Part shown: piece after piece, positions 48,064-56,375 of the stretch
How the letters are laid out: each line of letters starts with the position of its first letter
How positions within the stretch are numbered: position 1 is the stretch's first letter
Translations under genes and position numbers: made by a program
NCBI RefSeq assembly: GCF_001529295.1
Contig: NZ_LLWK01000037.1
Location: 372,001 to 436,000 of the forward strand
From: Flavobacterium sp. TAB 87
Lineage (GTDB): Bacteria; Bacteroidota; Bacteroidia; Flavobacteriales; Flavobacteriaceae
DNA: 64,000 nt
Direction of reading: 5' to 3'
The notes under the pieces: model-generated
Database searches by the model: none
The model's input: the letters and a program-made list of their open reading frames with translations, nothing else
Told to the model about the DNA's origin: nothing

Positions 48064-48144
48064 ATACAATTTTGAAGCAATTCACAATAAGGATTATTCC
48101 GTTGTGAAAACATTCAAAGCGGCCTCAAAAGGGTCGCTTTTTTT
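48064..48144 (+). ncRNA. tracrRNA
   Basis: The anti-repeat ATACAATTTTGAAGCAATTC, ending ACAA (48064-48087), is complementary to the first 26 bases of the repeat apart from one missing base and the last position. It is followed by a GGA/TCC nexus-like hairpin (about 48091-48099). A 10-bp terminal stem follows: AAAGCGGCCT with GGGTCGCTTT, 48116-48140. A run of seven T's ends it. It lies upstream of cas9 and is divergent from it. A -7 box (TATCATTG) precedes it directly, so the primary transcript may start within the first bases of the anti-repeat. Confidence 0.88.
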
Positions 48145-48151
48145 ATGGAAA

Positions 48152-48195
48152 TATGGTTTTCCGTAATAATGTAAATTTTTTATTAATGATGTTTG
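48152..48195 (+). promoter_or_regulatory. Palindromic promoter element, site 4 (46-aa protein)
   Basis: TATGGTTTTCCGTA (48152-48165), 22 bp, then GATGTTTG (48188-48195), one base from TAnnTTTG. The start codon at 48227 is 32 nt further on. Confidence 0.55.
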
Positions 48196-48226
48196 TTATT
48201 ATTAATTTAAAAAAAAAACATTTATT

Positions 48227-48367
48227 ATGGAGACAATTAAAGCGATCAAACCAGGTCCAAAACCAAAAACAGAAGGTGGAAATGATGATAGAAGAAGGAG
48301 GGTAAACCCCGAAACGAAGCCAAAACATCCTGATTTGAAACCTCATGTTCATAAACCAAAAGACTAA
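48227..48367 (+). CDS. Small basic protein (46 aa), unknown function
   Basis: An ATG frame of 46 codons with no signal peptide. The product is rich in Lys, Pro, Arg and His (METIKAIKPGPKPKTEGG; DDRRRRVNPETKPKHPD). It has a plausible promoter with the palindromic element upstream and a perfect 17-bp hairpin just downstream, so it looks like a complete transcription unit between the tracrRNA and hipA. The charge suggests nucleic-acid binding. Whether it relates to CRISPR is unknown. Confidence 0.55.
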   Translation: METIKAIKPGPKPKTEGGNDDRRRRVNPETKPKHPDLKPHVHKPKD

Positions 48368-48386
48368 ATTATTTTAAGTTTTAGTA

Positions 48387-48426
48387 TATATAATTGCTTT
48401 ATTTACGTTAATAAAGCAATTATATA
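48387..48426. terminator. Perfect 17-bp hairpin after the 46-aa gene
   Basis: TATATAATTGCTTTATT pairs fully with AATAAAGCAATTATATA around the loop TACGTT. It can serve as a bidirectional terminator between the small gene and hipA. Confidence 0.65.
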
Positions 48427-48521
48427 TTTATACAGTAATTTTTAGCGGATTGGTATTTAGTTGAAGTTCGTAAAGAATAAAGTAATACAATAGTCTAACA
48501 TTATTTTAGTAATGAATTCTA

Positions 48522-49772
48522 TTATTTCATAAAAGCCTTTTCAATTAATTCGATCTCGCCTCTAGATATTCCTATTTCCTTAGCGATAACTTTCCAATGC
48601 CTTACTGAACTTTCAACTTGATTTATAACATCTTCCATTTGATTATTATCTAATCGGAAATATTCACCAACACTTTTTGCTAATTCAAAATCTAGAAAAT
48701 TATTATCCATGTCCATATTTAAAGCTAAGCCGTCTTTGTCTATTGATGGGTTGAGGTCGTAAGCAGGAGATAATATCCATCCTTCTTTGGTTAAAATAAA
48801 ACCATGATTTCTCAAATGATCGTCGGTATTCGAAATTGCAATATTAAAAACAATTCTACGCCATAACTGGTGTAGATTTGCTTCTACATCTGAACCATGA
48901 TTACTTATGAATTCGGCAATATCTAAATAACTTGCTTGATTATCTCGAATTGTATCTTCATTATTTCCTGTCATAGTCATAGCCGATGCAAAGTGAATCC
49001 GTTCGCCCTTTTCTCTATCAAATCGTTTGGTAAAAAAGGTATTGTGTTGCCCCATTATTTTTTCTATTCGACAAGGAGCCATATCAATTCCTGAATTGAT
49101 TGCTAATTGATACGCTAAAAACTCCCAAGATGCTTTGTCAAATGTATCGGTTTTAGATGGAAATTTTGCAATCCAAAGACTATTGTCATTATCCAAAATA
49201 TTAGCTTTTGGTCTTGCTCCTCCTAACGAAGAACCAGGAGCCATTAGCACAGTCAGCCATTTATTAACTTCTTCATTATCTTTATCATTTTCAAAAATAG
49301 AAGCTGCTTTTTGAAGTTCTCTAATTGAAGACCAAGGTGGAGTTGAAGTTGTTTTATTGTTGTCTAAAAAATCGCCAGTTAAATCTGTTTTAAATCGTAA
49401 TACTCCCATACGACTCTCGTCAAAAACACCCAAAAGAAAATCAATATCGTATAATGTTCTTGGCTTTTCATTATTATTCCTTGCTAGTTGTGCTTCTCGG
49501 CGTTTCATCAATGTACGTCCCCATTTGTCGGGCATACTATCTAAAAATATTCCGAAATTTTCTTTTTGATTAGGAAATTGCTTGCCTCCATACAATTGAA
49601 TATCGGGATCTAATAGAAATTTTTGCTCCGTTTTTAGCCATGTTTTATCATATTCGAAACTAAATGCTTTTTTCCCTTTAGCTTGTTGCGCTGATAAAAT
49701 CCCTACTATTTTGGGTTCGTTCATTGTTTGCCAATGGGCGTAAACATATATATCAGTTTTATTTAAAGACAT
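48522..49772 (-). CDS. hipA: HipA-family serine/threonine kinase toxin
   Basis: A 416-aa HipA with N-terminal HipA-N1-like part (MNEPKIVGILSAQQAKG) and the kinase-like C-terminal domain. Visible motifs are GSSLGGARPKAN (P-loop-like), LWIAKFPSKTD (conserved Lys), ISNTDDHLRNHGF (catalytic loop Asp) and LSPAYDLNPS (metal-binding Asp). HipA toxins phosphorylate glutamyl-tRNA synthetase or other targets and promote dormancy. The gene follows its antitoxin hipB by 39 nt. All key residues seem intact. Confidence 0.9.
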   Translation of the reverse strand: MSLNKTDIYVYAHWQTMNEPKIVGILSAQQAKGKKAFSFEYDKTWLKTEQKFLLDPDIQLYGGKQFPNQKENFGIFLDSMPDKWGRTLMKRREAQLARNNNEKPRTLYDIDFLLGVFDESRMGVLRFKTDLTGDFLDNNKTTSTPPWSSIRELQKAASIFENDKDNEEVNKWLTVLMAPGSSLGGARPKANILDNDNSLWIAKFPSKTDTFDKASWEFLAYQLAINSGIDMAPCRIEKIMGQHNTFFTKRFDREKGERIHFASAMTMTGNNEDTIRDNQASYLDIAEFISNHGSDVEANLHQLWRRIVFNIAISNTDDHLRNHGFILTKEGWILSPAYDLNPSIDKDGLALNMDMDNNFLDFELAKSVGEYFRLDNNQMEDVINQVESSVRHWKVIAKEIGISRGEIELIEKAFMK

Positions 49773-49811
49773 ATTCTATTTTTTCTTAATTAGTTTTTTT
49801 CCTCAAAACTA

Positions 49812-50126
49812 TTATTTCAATAATTCAATGTCTTGAAGTTTTCTTCCAAGTTCATCATCTGAAGCTAATTTTAAAAAATCATTTTGAAGTCCTAAAACTC
49901 TCAAAACGTTAAAATAAGCACCAATAGAAACACTTGAATTCCCTTTTTCTATTTGATATAACGTAGTCCTCACAATACCCGCTCTTTCAGCAACCTGTAT
50001 TGTAGTTAACTTTCTTCTTTTTCTTGCTAACTTGATATTCTCTCCCAATTGTTGTAATATTAAGAGATGCTTTGGAAACAGCAGTTGTTTTTTGCTCATC
50101 GGTAAAAAGTTCATTATTATGTACAT
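49812..50126 (-). CDS. hipB: HipB-like XRE antitoxin
   Basis: A 104-aa HTH_XRE protein (NIKLARKRRKLTTIQVAERA, GIVRTTLYQIEKGNSSVS). HipB neutralises HipA and represses the operon. A shorter start at MSKKQLLF (residue 10) is possible. Next upstream, 38 nt away, is the relaxase gene on the same strand, so the TA pair may travel with the mobilization genes. Confidence 0.85.
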   Translation of the reverse strand: MYIIMNFLPMSKKQLLFPKHLLILQQLGENIKLARKRRKLTTIQVAERAGIVRTTLYQIEKGNSSVSIGAYFNVLRVLGLQNDFLKLASDDELGRKLQDIELLK

Positions 50127-50164
50127 ATATATATATTGTATATATTAACAACCATTTATTATTA

Positions 50165-51412
50165 TTAACTAAGTATAAATCCTTTTCTTTTACTTTTTTT
50201 CTTCTTCTTATTTCTTTGTTGTTCTGACAAACCTTCCAAATTTTGTTCTGGTTTAAAAAGGATTTCTAAGCCTTTTTCCAAGTTTGATGTTCCATTTAAA
50301 ATTTGATAACTTGTATCAAGTTTTAAATCTGTTAATTGTAATTTTTCATTCTTATTCTCGGATAAACATCGTTCTACAATAGCCTTCGCACTATATTGTT
50401 TTCCTAAAGCACTTCCATTAAAAACACATTTAGTTCTGTGGTCTATGTACGTAATTCCGTAAAGCTGTCCTTCCGAACTTTTTCTTAATTCTGCGTGAAT
50501 ACCTTTTGATTGTAATTGACTGACAAAACTATCCAACGAATATTGTTTATTGCTCTGTAATATCTTATCGATTTCATTTTTAGTGTAAGCTTGATGTTTT
50601 GTTCTTTTTACTTTATTTAATTTGAAATTTCCTTCTAGATTTTTCAATGTTGGTTTAGTGTAAAAATCACTTGCTTTTATTGGTACTCCGACAGTTTTTC
50701 CATTTTTATCTAATATTTTGTATAATATTCCATTGTTTTTAAATACTCTAGAATCTTCTTTTCCTCTATCGGCTAAAACATTGTATTGCTTCAAAACGGC
50801 ATTGAGTTCTGGAAGACTTGTATATTTATATTCGTTTACTACAAAATTTAAAATAGTACTGATTGCTTTTTTAGATTCTACTTTTCCGTAATTTATTCTA
50901 GGTGTCGAAATTGGCGTCAACAAAAGCGGTTCTTTTACTTTTCTGTCTTGAGCTTTTACAAGTCCAAATAATTCTTCAATTTCTTTTCGTGCTGGTTCTG
51001 ATTTACGAATGCCTAAAAGATGCAGATCAATTCGCTTTCCATCTCGTTGAATATTATTGGTTACAATATGAACATGCGGATGCCCAGCATCTTGATGCTC
51101 ATAAACTAAATATGGTTGTTTGCCAAAGCCAATTTTTTGCATATAAACATTTGAAATTTCGATTAGTTTTTCTTTTGAATGATTTTCCGAGGTATCAAAA
51201 TTTAAAGAAATATGAACCGTATTACGCTTCGCATTTTCGTTAAGTTGAGCTAATTTTAAAGAGCGATTAAGTTTTAAAGTAAAATTCAATTTTTCTAAAT
51301 CAATTGGATATTTTTCCGCACTTATACATTCAGCGACACCTGCTTTGACTTTGTTTTCATTGTAATTTAAAATATGCTGGATAGAATGGCTTGTTTTTAT
51401 AATTGCAACCAT
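50165..51412 (-). CDS. Relaxase/mobilization nuclease (MobB-like)
   Basis: A 415-aa relaxase that nicks oriT for conjugative mobilization. The N-terminal nuclease domain has an HUH-type histidine cluster (YEHQDAGHPHVHIVTNNIQR, about residues 103-122) typical of Bacteroidota MobB/MOBP relaxases. The C-terminal half is lysine rich. It overlaps the mobC-like gene by 16 nt. No coupling protein or type IV secretion genes are in the window, so transfer needs a helper. Confidence 0.88.
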   Translation of the reverse strand: MVAIIKTSHSIQHILNYNENKVKAGVAECISAEKYPIDLEKLNFTLKLNRSLKLAQLNENAKRNTVHISLNFDTSENHSKEKLIEISNVYMQKIGFGKQPYLVYEHQDAGHPHVHIVTNNIQRDGKRIDLHLLGIRKSEPARKEIEELFGLVKAQDRKVKEPLLLTPISTPRINYGKVESKKAISTILNFVVNEYKYTSLPELNAVLKQYNVLADRGKEDSRVFKNNGILYKILDKNGKTVGVPIKASDFYTKPTLKNLEGNFKLNKVKRTKHQAYTKNEIDKILQSNKQYSLDSFVSQLQSKGIHAELRKSSEGQLYGITYIDHRTKCVFNGSALGKQYSAKAIVERCLSENKNEKLQLTDLKLDTSYQILNGTSNLEKGLEILFKPEQNLEGLSEQQRNKKKKKSKRKGFILS

Positions 51413-51792
51413 TGTTCCGATATTTTTTGAGTATGTGTTTTAATCTCATCAATTTTATTAAAAAGAATTGTTTTCTCTAATTCAAAGCGAAGTATTGATT
51501 CTCTAAATTCAGCTATTTGTCTGACCGTATTTAGCTTCTTTGCAATTTGATTGATGTTGTTTCCAATGGCGCTTAGTTCAGTCCGAAGTTCTACTGTTTC
51601 TTCCATAAGATCATCTAAAGACTGATTCCTATATGTGGTTACAATTGGCTTATCGAACAAATGTTTTCGAATATGATCACTTAATTTTCGGCAAGTGCTT
51701 CCTCTGAATTTGCTTTCAATTGTTGCATATTCTTCGGGTGTAAAGCGTAGTCCAACAATTCTTGTTCTGTTTGATTTTTTTCTTTCCATCAT
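51397..51792 (-). CDS. MobC-like relaxosome accessory protein
   Basis: A 131-aa protein. RIVGLRFTPEEYATIESKFR resembles the ribbon-helix-helix start of plasmid mobilization MobC/MbpC proteins; LRTELSAIGNNINQIAKKLN is the typical MobC helical motif. It helps the relaxase at oriT. An oriT-like repeat lies 70 nt upstream. Confidence 0.85.
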   Translation of the reverse strand: MMERKKSNRTRIVGLRFTPEEYATIESKFRGSTCRKLSDHIRKHLFDKPIVTTYRNQSLDDLMEETVELRTELSAIGNNINQIAKKLNTVRQIAEFRESILRFELEKTILFNKIDEIKTHTQKISEQWLQL

Positions 51793-51863
51793 CTTTCATT
51801 TTCATTGTTTTCAAACTCTTTTTCTTTTAGTGTCTCCACCACCGAGTTCCGAGGTAAAAGGTG

Positions 51864-52040
51864 GCAAGATAGTCGGTTGTTTAACAACCGTTCATCTTGC
51901 TGATTGCAGGAACGTGGCAATCTGGGAGATTTTAAATAAGCTCAAACGAAATTAATTGTAATATCTGGCTTAAACAATCCTGAGCAATTTTTGATAGGGA
52001 TCAAAGAATTACATGAGATGAAAAATGCACCTGAGTATAT
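51864..52040 (-). other. oriT-like sequence, copy 1
   Basis: A hairpin (GCAAGAT ... ATCTTGC, 51864-51900, with inner CGGTTG/CAACCG) is followed by GATTGCAGGAACGTGGCAA and a conserved 120-bp tail. It is directly upstream of mobC and the relaxase gene, where an oriT is expected. A second copy with about 85% identity by eye is at 55502-55677. The rest of 51793-52053 shows no gene. Confidence 0.55.
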
Positions 52041-52053
52041 ATTACGTAAACTT

Positions 52054-53571
52054 CTAATTCAAAAAATTCCCAAAAGGATCGGTTTTGTAAATTGCTAATT
52101 TTGGTTTTTCCTCTCCATGATAATAATTTTTTCCATTATTTCCTACTACGACATACCCGCCATCATCCGCAGCTAATATTGACTGACCGTATAAATAGGT
52201 ATACTCGATATAATAATTTTGTCTCCAGTCTTTTTTTCCATTATTATCAAATTTACATACTGACAAGGCATTAGAAAGCTGAGTACCAATATAACCAGCT
52301 GTCACATATCCTCCATCTAAGGTTTCGGCAACTGAGTATATATTATCGCTTTCTTCAGTAGTAATATTCCAAATTTCATTTCCATTTGAATCTATTTCAA
52401 AAATTCGTCCTTTACTCATATCATATGCACCCAAACTAAATCCTGCAAATACATAATTGCCATTACGATTAATAATTATCTTACTTGAAAAATCAAAACG
52501 TCCATCTCCAAAAGATTTATCCCATATGATTTTTCCTTCATTATCTGTTTTTAATACCCAAAAATCGGTTTGGCCACGTTTAGTGCCATCTTTCATTTCA
52601 TCATATGTAAATCCAGAAGTTTCTTTTGTTCCAAAAATTATTAATTCATTAGAGGAATTAATTTGTATATCATTAAAAAAATTTCTTGCGGTAGATCTGT
52701 ATGTTTTTTCCCATACAGTATTTCCTAAATAATCTAATTTGGTTAGTACTGCTTCTTGTTCTATTTCTTCTTTAGGATCTGTTCTACTTCCAACAAGATA
52801 AATATTTTTATATTTATCTTGAGCGACTGACTTTATTTCATTAGGTTGTCGAGACAATTCATAACTATCTATTTTTTTGTACCAAACTAGATTTCCGTCA
52901 TTATCTAGATTCAAGACATATTTGTCAGCAGCCAATAAGAAACCGTTTGCAGATTCAATTATTTTGCAATTAGTCGCATCACCTATTCTATAGTTATAGA
53001 ATTTCTTCCAAATTTGATTTCCTTGATAATCTATTTTTAATACAAAGAATTGACTAGCATCACCATTTGTTCTTGCCGATTTCCCAGCAATTATATAACT
53101 TTTATCCTTAGTTTTTATTATATTGAAGGGCGTTCCTGACGCATATCCGTTAATTCTTCCCGGGCCATAATCATATGATTTTAAATATTTTAAATAATAT
53201 TTTTCGGTTTTAAAAGACAAAGATTTAGATGTTTTATTTCCAAATGAATCTTGCGCAATTATTTGCACTGTGTAATTAGTTGATTCTGTAAGATTAGTTA
53301 GCTTGTACGTTAGTTCTGAAAGCCCTCCAATAATTGGAGATTGATTTAACAATATACTGTAGGTAATTGGATCGTTTTCTGGATCAATAACCTGATCCCA
53401 AGTTATAGTTGCACTGTTATCTGAAACCTCTTTAATTTTTACGTCAAAATCTTTAGGGGCTAAGTTTTGTACGTCTTCTTCAATATTAGCGTCATCTTCA
53501 ATATTAGCGTCATCTTTTGAACAACTCATTGTAATAAATAAAAGAACAATTACTAAATAAAGTTTTTTCAT
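52054..53571 (-). CDS. FN3/beta-propeller-like lipoprotein
   Basis: A 505-aa lipoprotein (lipobox ITMSC). A direct repeat of DDANIE follows the Cys. A fibronectin type III domain is at about 35-125 (APKDFDVKIKEVSDNSATIT, TNYTVQIIAQDSFG). The remaining 370 residues form repeats with the pattern '(W/V)xKxxxxxGxxxW.K' (QGNQIWKKFYN, LGNTVWEKTY, EGKIIWDKSF, NGNEIWNIT), typical of a beta-propeller. Likely surface-exposed binding protein; function unknown. Weak palindromic element site 6 lies 33 nt upstream. It lies between the two oriT-like repeats. Confidence 0.8.
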   Translation of the reverse strand: MKKLYLVIVLLFITMSCSKDDANIEDDANIEEDVQNLAPKDFDVKIKEVSDNSATITWDQVIDPENDPITYSILLNQSPIIGGLSELTYKLTNLTESTNYTVQIIAQDSFGNKTSKSLSFKTEKYYLKYLKSYDYGPGRINGYASGTPFNIIKTKDKSYIIAGKSARTNGDASQFFVLKIDYQGNQIWKKFYNYRIGDATNCKIIESANGFLLAADKYVLNLDNDGNLVWYKKIDSYELSRQPNEIKSVAQDKYKNIYLVGSRTDPKEEIEQEAVLTKLDYLGNTVWEKTYRSTARNFFNDIQINSSNELIIFGTKETSGFTYDEMKDGTKRGQTDFWVLKTDNEGKIIWDKSFGDGRFDFSSKIIINRNGNYVFAGFSLGAYDMSKGRIFEIDSNGNEIWNITTEESDNIYSVAETLDGGYVTAGYIGTQLSNALSVCKFDNNGKKDWRQNYYIEYTYLYGQSILAADDGGYVVVGNNGKNYYHGEEKPKLAIYKTDPFGNFLN

Positions 53572-53603
53572 GGAAAATTTAGTTTTGAAAAATTTGTAGT
53601 CGG

Positions 53604-53647
53604 CTAATATAAATAATTAATCTTTTATAGTGTTACGGGTTTCCACA
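53604..53647 (-). promoter_or_regulatory. Weak palindromic promoter element, site 6 (FN3 lipoprotein)
   Basis: On the minus strand TGTGGAAACCCGTA (53647 to 53634), 22 bp, then TATATTAG (53611 to 53604), one base from TAnnTTTG, 33 nt before the ATG. Both parts deviate from consensus, but the spacing is the same as at the other sites. Confidence 0.35.
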
Positions 53648-53831
53648 TTTCACATATGTTTTAAAATATGAAATAACCATCTTTGCAAAAGGCTTAGGAA
53701 CTGGTGAGGCATAAATGGCCAGAGACTACGTAAAATAGAAATGATTAATCCTTATTTCACAGTTTGTAGTAGTTCAGTTGGGCATGAAAAAGTTTAATAT
53801 TATAGAATTTAATAAGATAAAAGAAGTATTA

Positions 53832-53859
53832 AATAATTTACAAATTTGTAAATTATTTG
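53832..53859. repeat. 28-bp perfect palindrome
   Basis: AAATAATTTACAAA is followed immediately by its reverse complement. It sits in the 53572-54197 stretch, which otherwise holds only possible gene debris and a hairpin near 54100-54140. Confidence 0.5.
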
Positions 53860-54197
53860 TTTATATTTTTACATTATGGAAATAACCCATGTGTAGAGTT
53901 CGCATAAGAAAGATGTTGTTATAGAGTTAGTCTTAGACCATGATTATCTTTTTATAACAGAGACTGATTACCATTTTAATTAGGAATTAGAAAAAGATAA
54001 TGCCCTGCTTTTTACAAGAAAGTTTTATAAAAGACAGTTCCATATAAGGAATTCTCAATAAATATGAGGGTTTAAACGAACAACCTAAAATAAAAAAAAG
54101 CCTATCTCTAGGAGATTATCCAGATTAAAGGCTTTTTGATTTAATGGCGATAAGCTTTACATTTATTTTGTTGGTTTAACATCATTCTTTCCATTTT

Positions 54198-55350
54198 TTA
54201 CTGTGCAAAATGAGTCTTATAGTTGTTAAAAGTTATCTGTTTTCCGCCATAAGTTTCTTCTGGAGTATTGCCTTGTAACGAAAGTTGAGGTCTGATGCTG
54301 TTGTAAATATGAACATATTCTGATAAAGCACCTTTAAGCTGTTTTCTATTTTCCAGATTTCTAGACAGTAAAAATTGATGCTTGATTATTTTATTGAATG
54401 CTTCTATTTTTGAATTCGAAAATGGAATATCTTTTTGAATAATCAAATGTTTTACGTCATTCTCTGTAGTAAGCAAAAAATCTTTAACGGTTGAATTTAC
54501 ATTTTCTACACCGCCGTCAGTAACAAATTTTATAGTATCATTGCTCTTGTGTTCTAAATAAGCTTTTTGTAATAAATATTTAATTGCAACAGCGCTAGAG
54601 CTATTTTCAACATATTAACCCAAAATGTTTTTAGAAAAATGATCCATTAAAAAATGAATAAAATGTTTCTTGCCATCCAAGGTTTTCAGAATAGTGACGT
54701 CAGCGCACCAAATTTCGTTTGGTTTGTAGCTTATAAAAGCATTATGTTTTATTTTTGGATGAATATTTCTTGATTTTTGATAACCTAATAATCCTGAATA
54801 TTTATAAAAAGTAGTTAAGCTTGTAGCAATATCTTTATTTCTTACTCCAAGGAAATAAACAGAAGATTTAGACCAATATCTGTATTTTTGATCTTATAAA
54901 TATTTTTTCATTTGGGAGATTTCTTTCTTTAACAATTGATACGGGTATTGCTTTACGCAACGTAAAAAATAAGAAGCATAACATTTGTTAATTACCAATG
55001 TTTTACAATTTTGATAAGTTCCTCGAGATATATTAAAAACCTTTAAGGCATCTTCTATTGGAATTGTTTCTTTAACCAATTCGATAACGTTTACGATTTT
55101 CTCTTTATGTTTGCTAATATGATTTATTATTGATTTGAAGTTCCAATGCGCTTTATTAGTTCTAATTCTTCTTTTATGAATGCATTAATTTCACACCCTA
55201 AATATTATTTTCAAATTCATTTTGCCAACGATGTTTGTTTGTTTTTGAGATTATTGATTTTAATTCGTCAGGGAGATTATCATATAGTCCATTTCTAATA
55301 TAATGTTTAACATTAGTATCCCAGGAATTATGATTGATTGAAGAGATCAT
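54198..55350 (-). pseudogene. Degenerate DDE transposase (rve type)
   Basis: Reading from ATG 55350 (MISSINHNSWDTNVKHYIRN) there are frameshifts near 55200 and 55150, then in-frame stops near 54893 and at 54615. The remaining pieces give HTH-like IEDALKVFNISRGTYQ, the integrase core (NEIWCADVTIL, FVTDGGVENVN, NSKIEAFNKIIKHQ: the D, D, E positions) and a C-terminal tail. This is an IS3/IS150-like catalytic core. No terminal inverted repeats could be found by eye. It is a dead insertion sequence between the two oriT-like copies. Confidence 0.8.
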
Positions 55351-55501
55351 AAAATATTATATGTCTAATTTATAAAATAAGTAGTAAAAATATAACTCTT
55401 TTGATTACTTTATATTAAAGATTTCTTCAAATTTTATTTTGAAAAATCCCAGCCTTTAAATATTTCATTTTCACTGCTTCACGAGTGCTGAGTATAGCTC
55501 A

Positions 55502-55677
55502 GCAAGAAGCTGTTGTTAAACAACAGCTTCTTGCTGATTAAAGGAACGTGGCAAGCTGTAAAATTTAAATAAGCTCAAACGAAATTAATTACAAATATCT
55601 GACTTAAACAATCCTGAGTAATTTTTGAGAAGGATCTCAGAATTACATGAGATAAAAAATGCCCCTGAGTATAGACT
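55502..55677. other. oriT-like sequence, copy 2
   Basis: A perfect 15-bp stem (AGCAAGAAGCTGTTG with its complement, loop TTAAA, 55501-55535) is followed by TGATTAAAGGAACGTGGCAA and the same 120-bp tail as copy 1. Stem bases differ from copy 1 in a compensatory way (CTGTTG/CAACAG against CGGTTG/CAACCG). No relaxase gene is adjacent. Confidence 0.5.
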
Positions 55678-55731
55678 ACAGCCATAAATATTTTTCTAAA
55701 AGAAAAGAAAAAAAGAAAGCATTTTAAAAAT

Positions 55732-55822
55732 GGATATCGGCAATGGAAGTGCTATAAATCCCGAAGGGTGGCAGGTCGAGGAACGAGACTTGTCATTATG
55801 CGCACTTCTTTTGCAGATGTCC
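55732..55822. other. Long structured hairpin element
   Basis: GGATAT, GCAA and GAAGTGC (55732-55752) pair with GCACTTC, TTGC and ATGTCC (55802-55822), separated by two symmetric 2x2 internal loops. The 49-nt apical part contains further short hairpins (CCCGAAGGG). It is more GC-rich than its surroundings and lies just after oriT-like copy 2. It could be a structured RNA, a protein-binding site or part of the transfer origin. Confidence 0.45.
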
Positions 55823-55881
55823 AATATCTTGGCTTGCTTTTTATCTTTTTTGGAATACTATTTAAATTTCTTTGAAAGGGT

Positions 55882-55929
55882 ACACTTCTAAAAAACCGAT
55901 GAAAAAACAATAAAATAAGAAGTGTACTT
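55882..55929. repeat. Inverted repeat with 10-bp arms
   Basis: GTACACTTCT (55882-55891) is the reverse complement of AGAAGTGTAC (55920-55929), with a 28-nt A-rich loop. Possible terminator or element end. The remainder of 55351-56023 is gene-free. Confidence 0.4.
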
Positions 55930-56023
55930 TTTCAAGAGAATGAGATTTTGCAATCCACAAAATTCTGACTTTTTGGAGGAAGGTTTTTGGGGATTTCTAT
56001 CTAATAATTTTATCAATCATCAG

Positions 56024-56278
56024 TTATGAATTACTAATTATTGAAATAGTTTCATTTAGATTATTTGTGGAAATATAATCCAGTACATAATTTTCAATTT
56101 GTTTTTTATGCTCAGGTAAAACAGAAAAAAAATTCAGATAAAATTCTTCATTTTCATCTGAAATATGAACGATTTCAGTAAAGTCTTTCGTAATTAAAGT
56201 GCCTTTAAATTTTCGTACCTTTAGCTCCTTTTGATTGTCAATATCTTTTTTAACTCGAAGCTGTATTGTTTTATCCAT
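56024..56278 (-). CDS. Hypothetical protein (84 aa)
   Basis: A short protein beginning MDKTIQLRVKKDIDNQKELK with no signal peptide or recognised motif; mixed alpha/beta composition (FYLNFFSVLPEHKKQIENY). It follows the XRE regulator gene on the same strand but a hairpin separates them. Function unknown. Confidence 0.5.
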   Translation of the reverse strand: MDKTIQLRVKKDIDNQKELKVRKFKGTLITKDFTEIVHISDENEEFYLNFFSVLPEHKKQIENYVLDYISTNNLNETISIISNS

Positions 56279-56319
56279 TGAAGTGTTTTTTTAATTTGAT
56301 AAATTTCTAGGAGATAAAA

Positions 56320-56345
56320 AAAGGACACCAATAAAGGTCTCCTTT
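56320..56345 (-). terminator. Terminator after the XRE gene
   Basis: AAAGGA-C-ACC pairs with GGT-C-TCCTTT around AATAAA; on the minus strand a T-run follows (56319 to 56314). Confidence 0.6.
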
Positions 56346-56375
56346 GAATTAATATATCTTTTATAAAGCTTGTTT

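Larger units (their letters stand above)
53572..54197. other. 626-nt stretch without an intact gene
   Basis: Contains weak palindromic element site 6 and the 28-bp palindrome. After about 53878 there is a reading frame broken by stops that may be a relic gene. An AAAAGCCT...AGGCTTTT-type hairpin (about 54094-54138) ends near the dead transposase. Confidence 0.45.

Noticed and set aside
48143..48352. 69-codon minus-strand frame over the 46-aa gene
   Set aside because: It is antisense to a frame with a promoter and terminator and has no recognisable features.
53878..54060. A gene in the interval before the dead transposase
   Set aside because: The frame is interrupted by several stops and no family could be recognised; treated as possible debris only.
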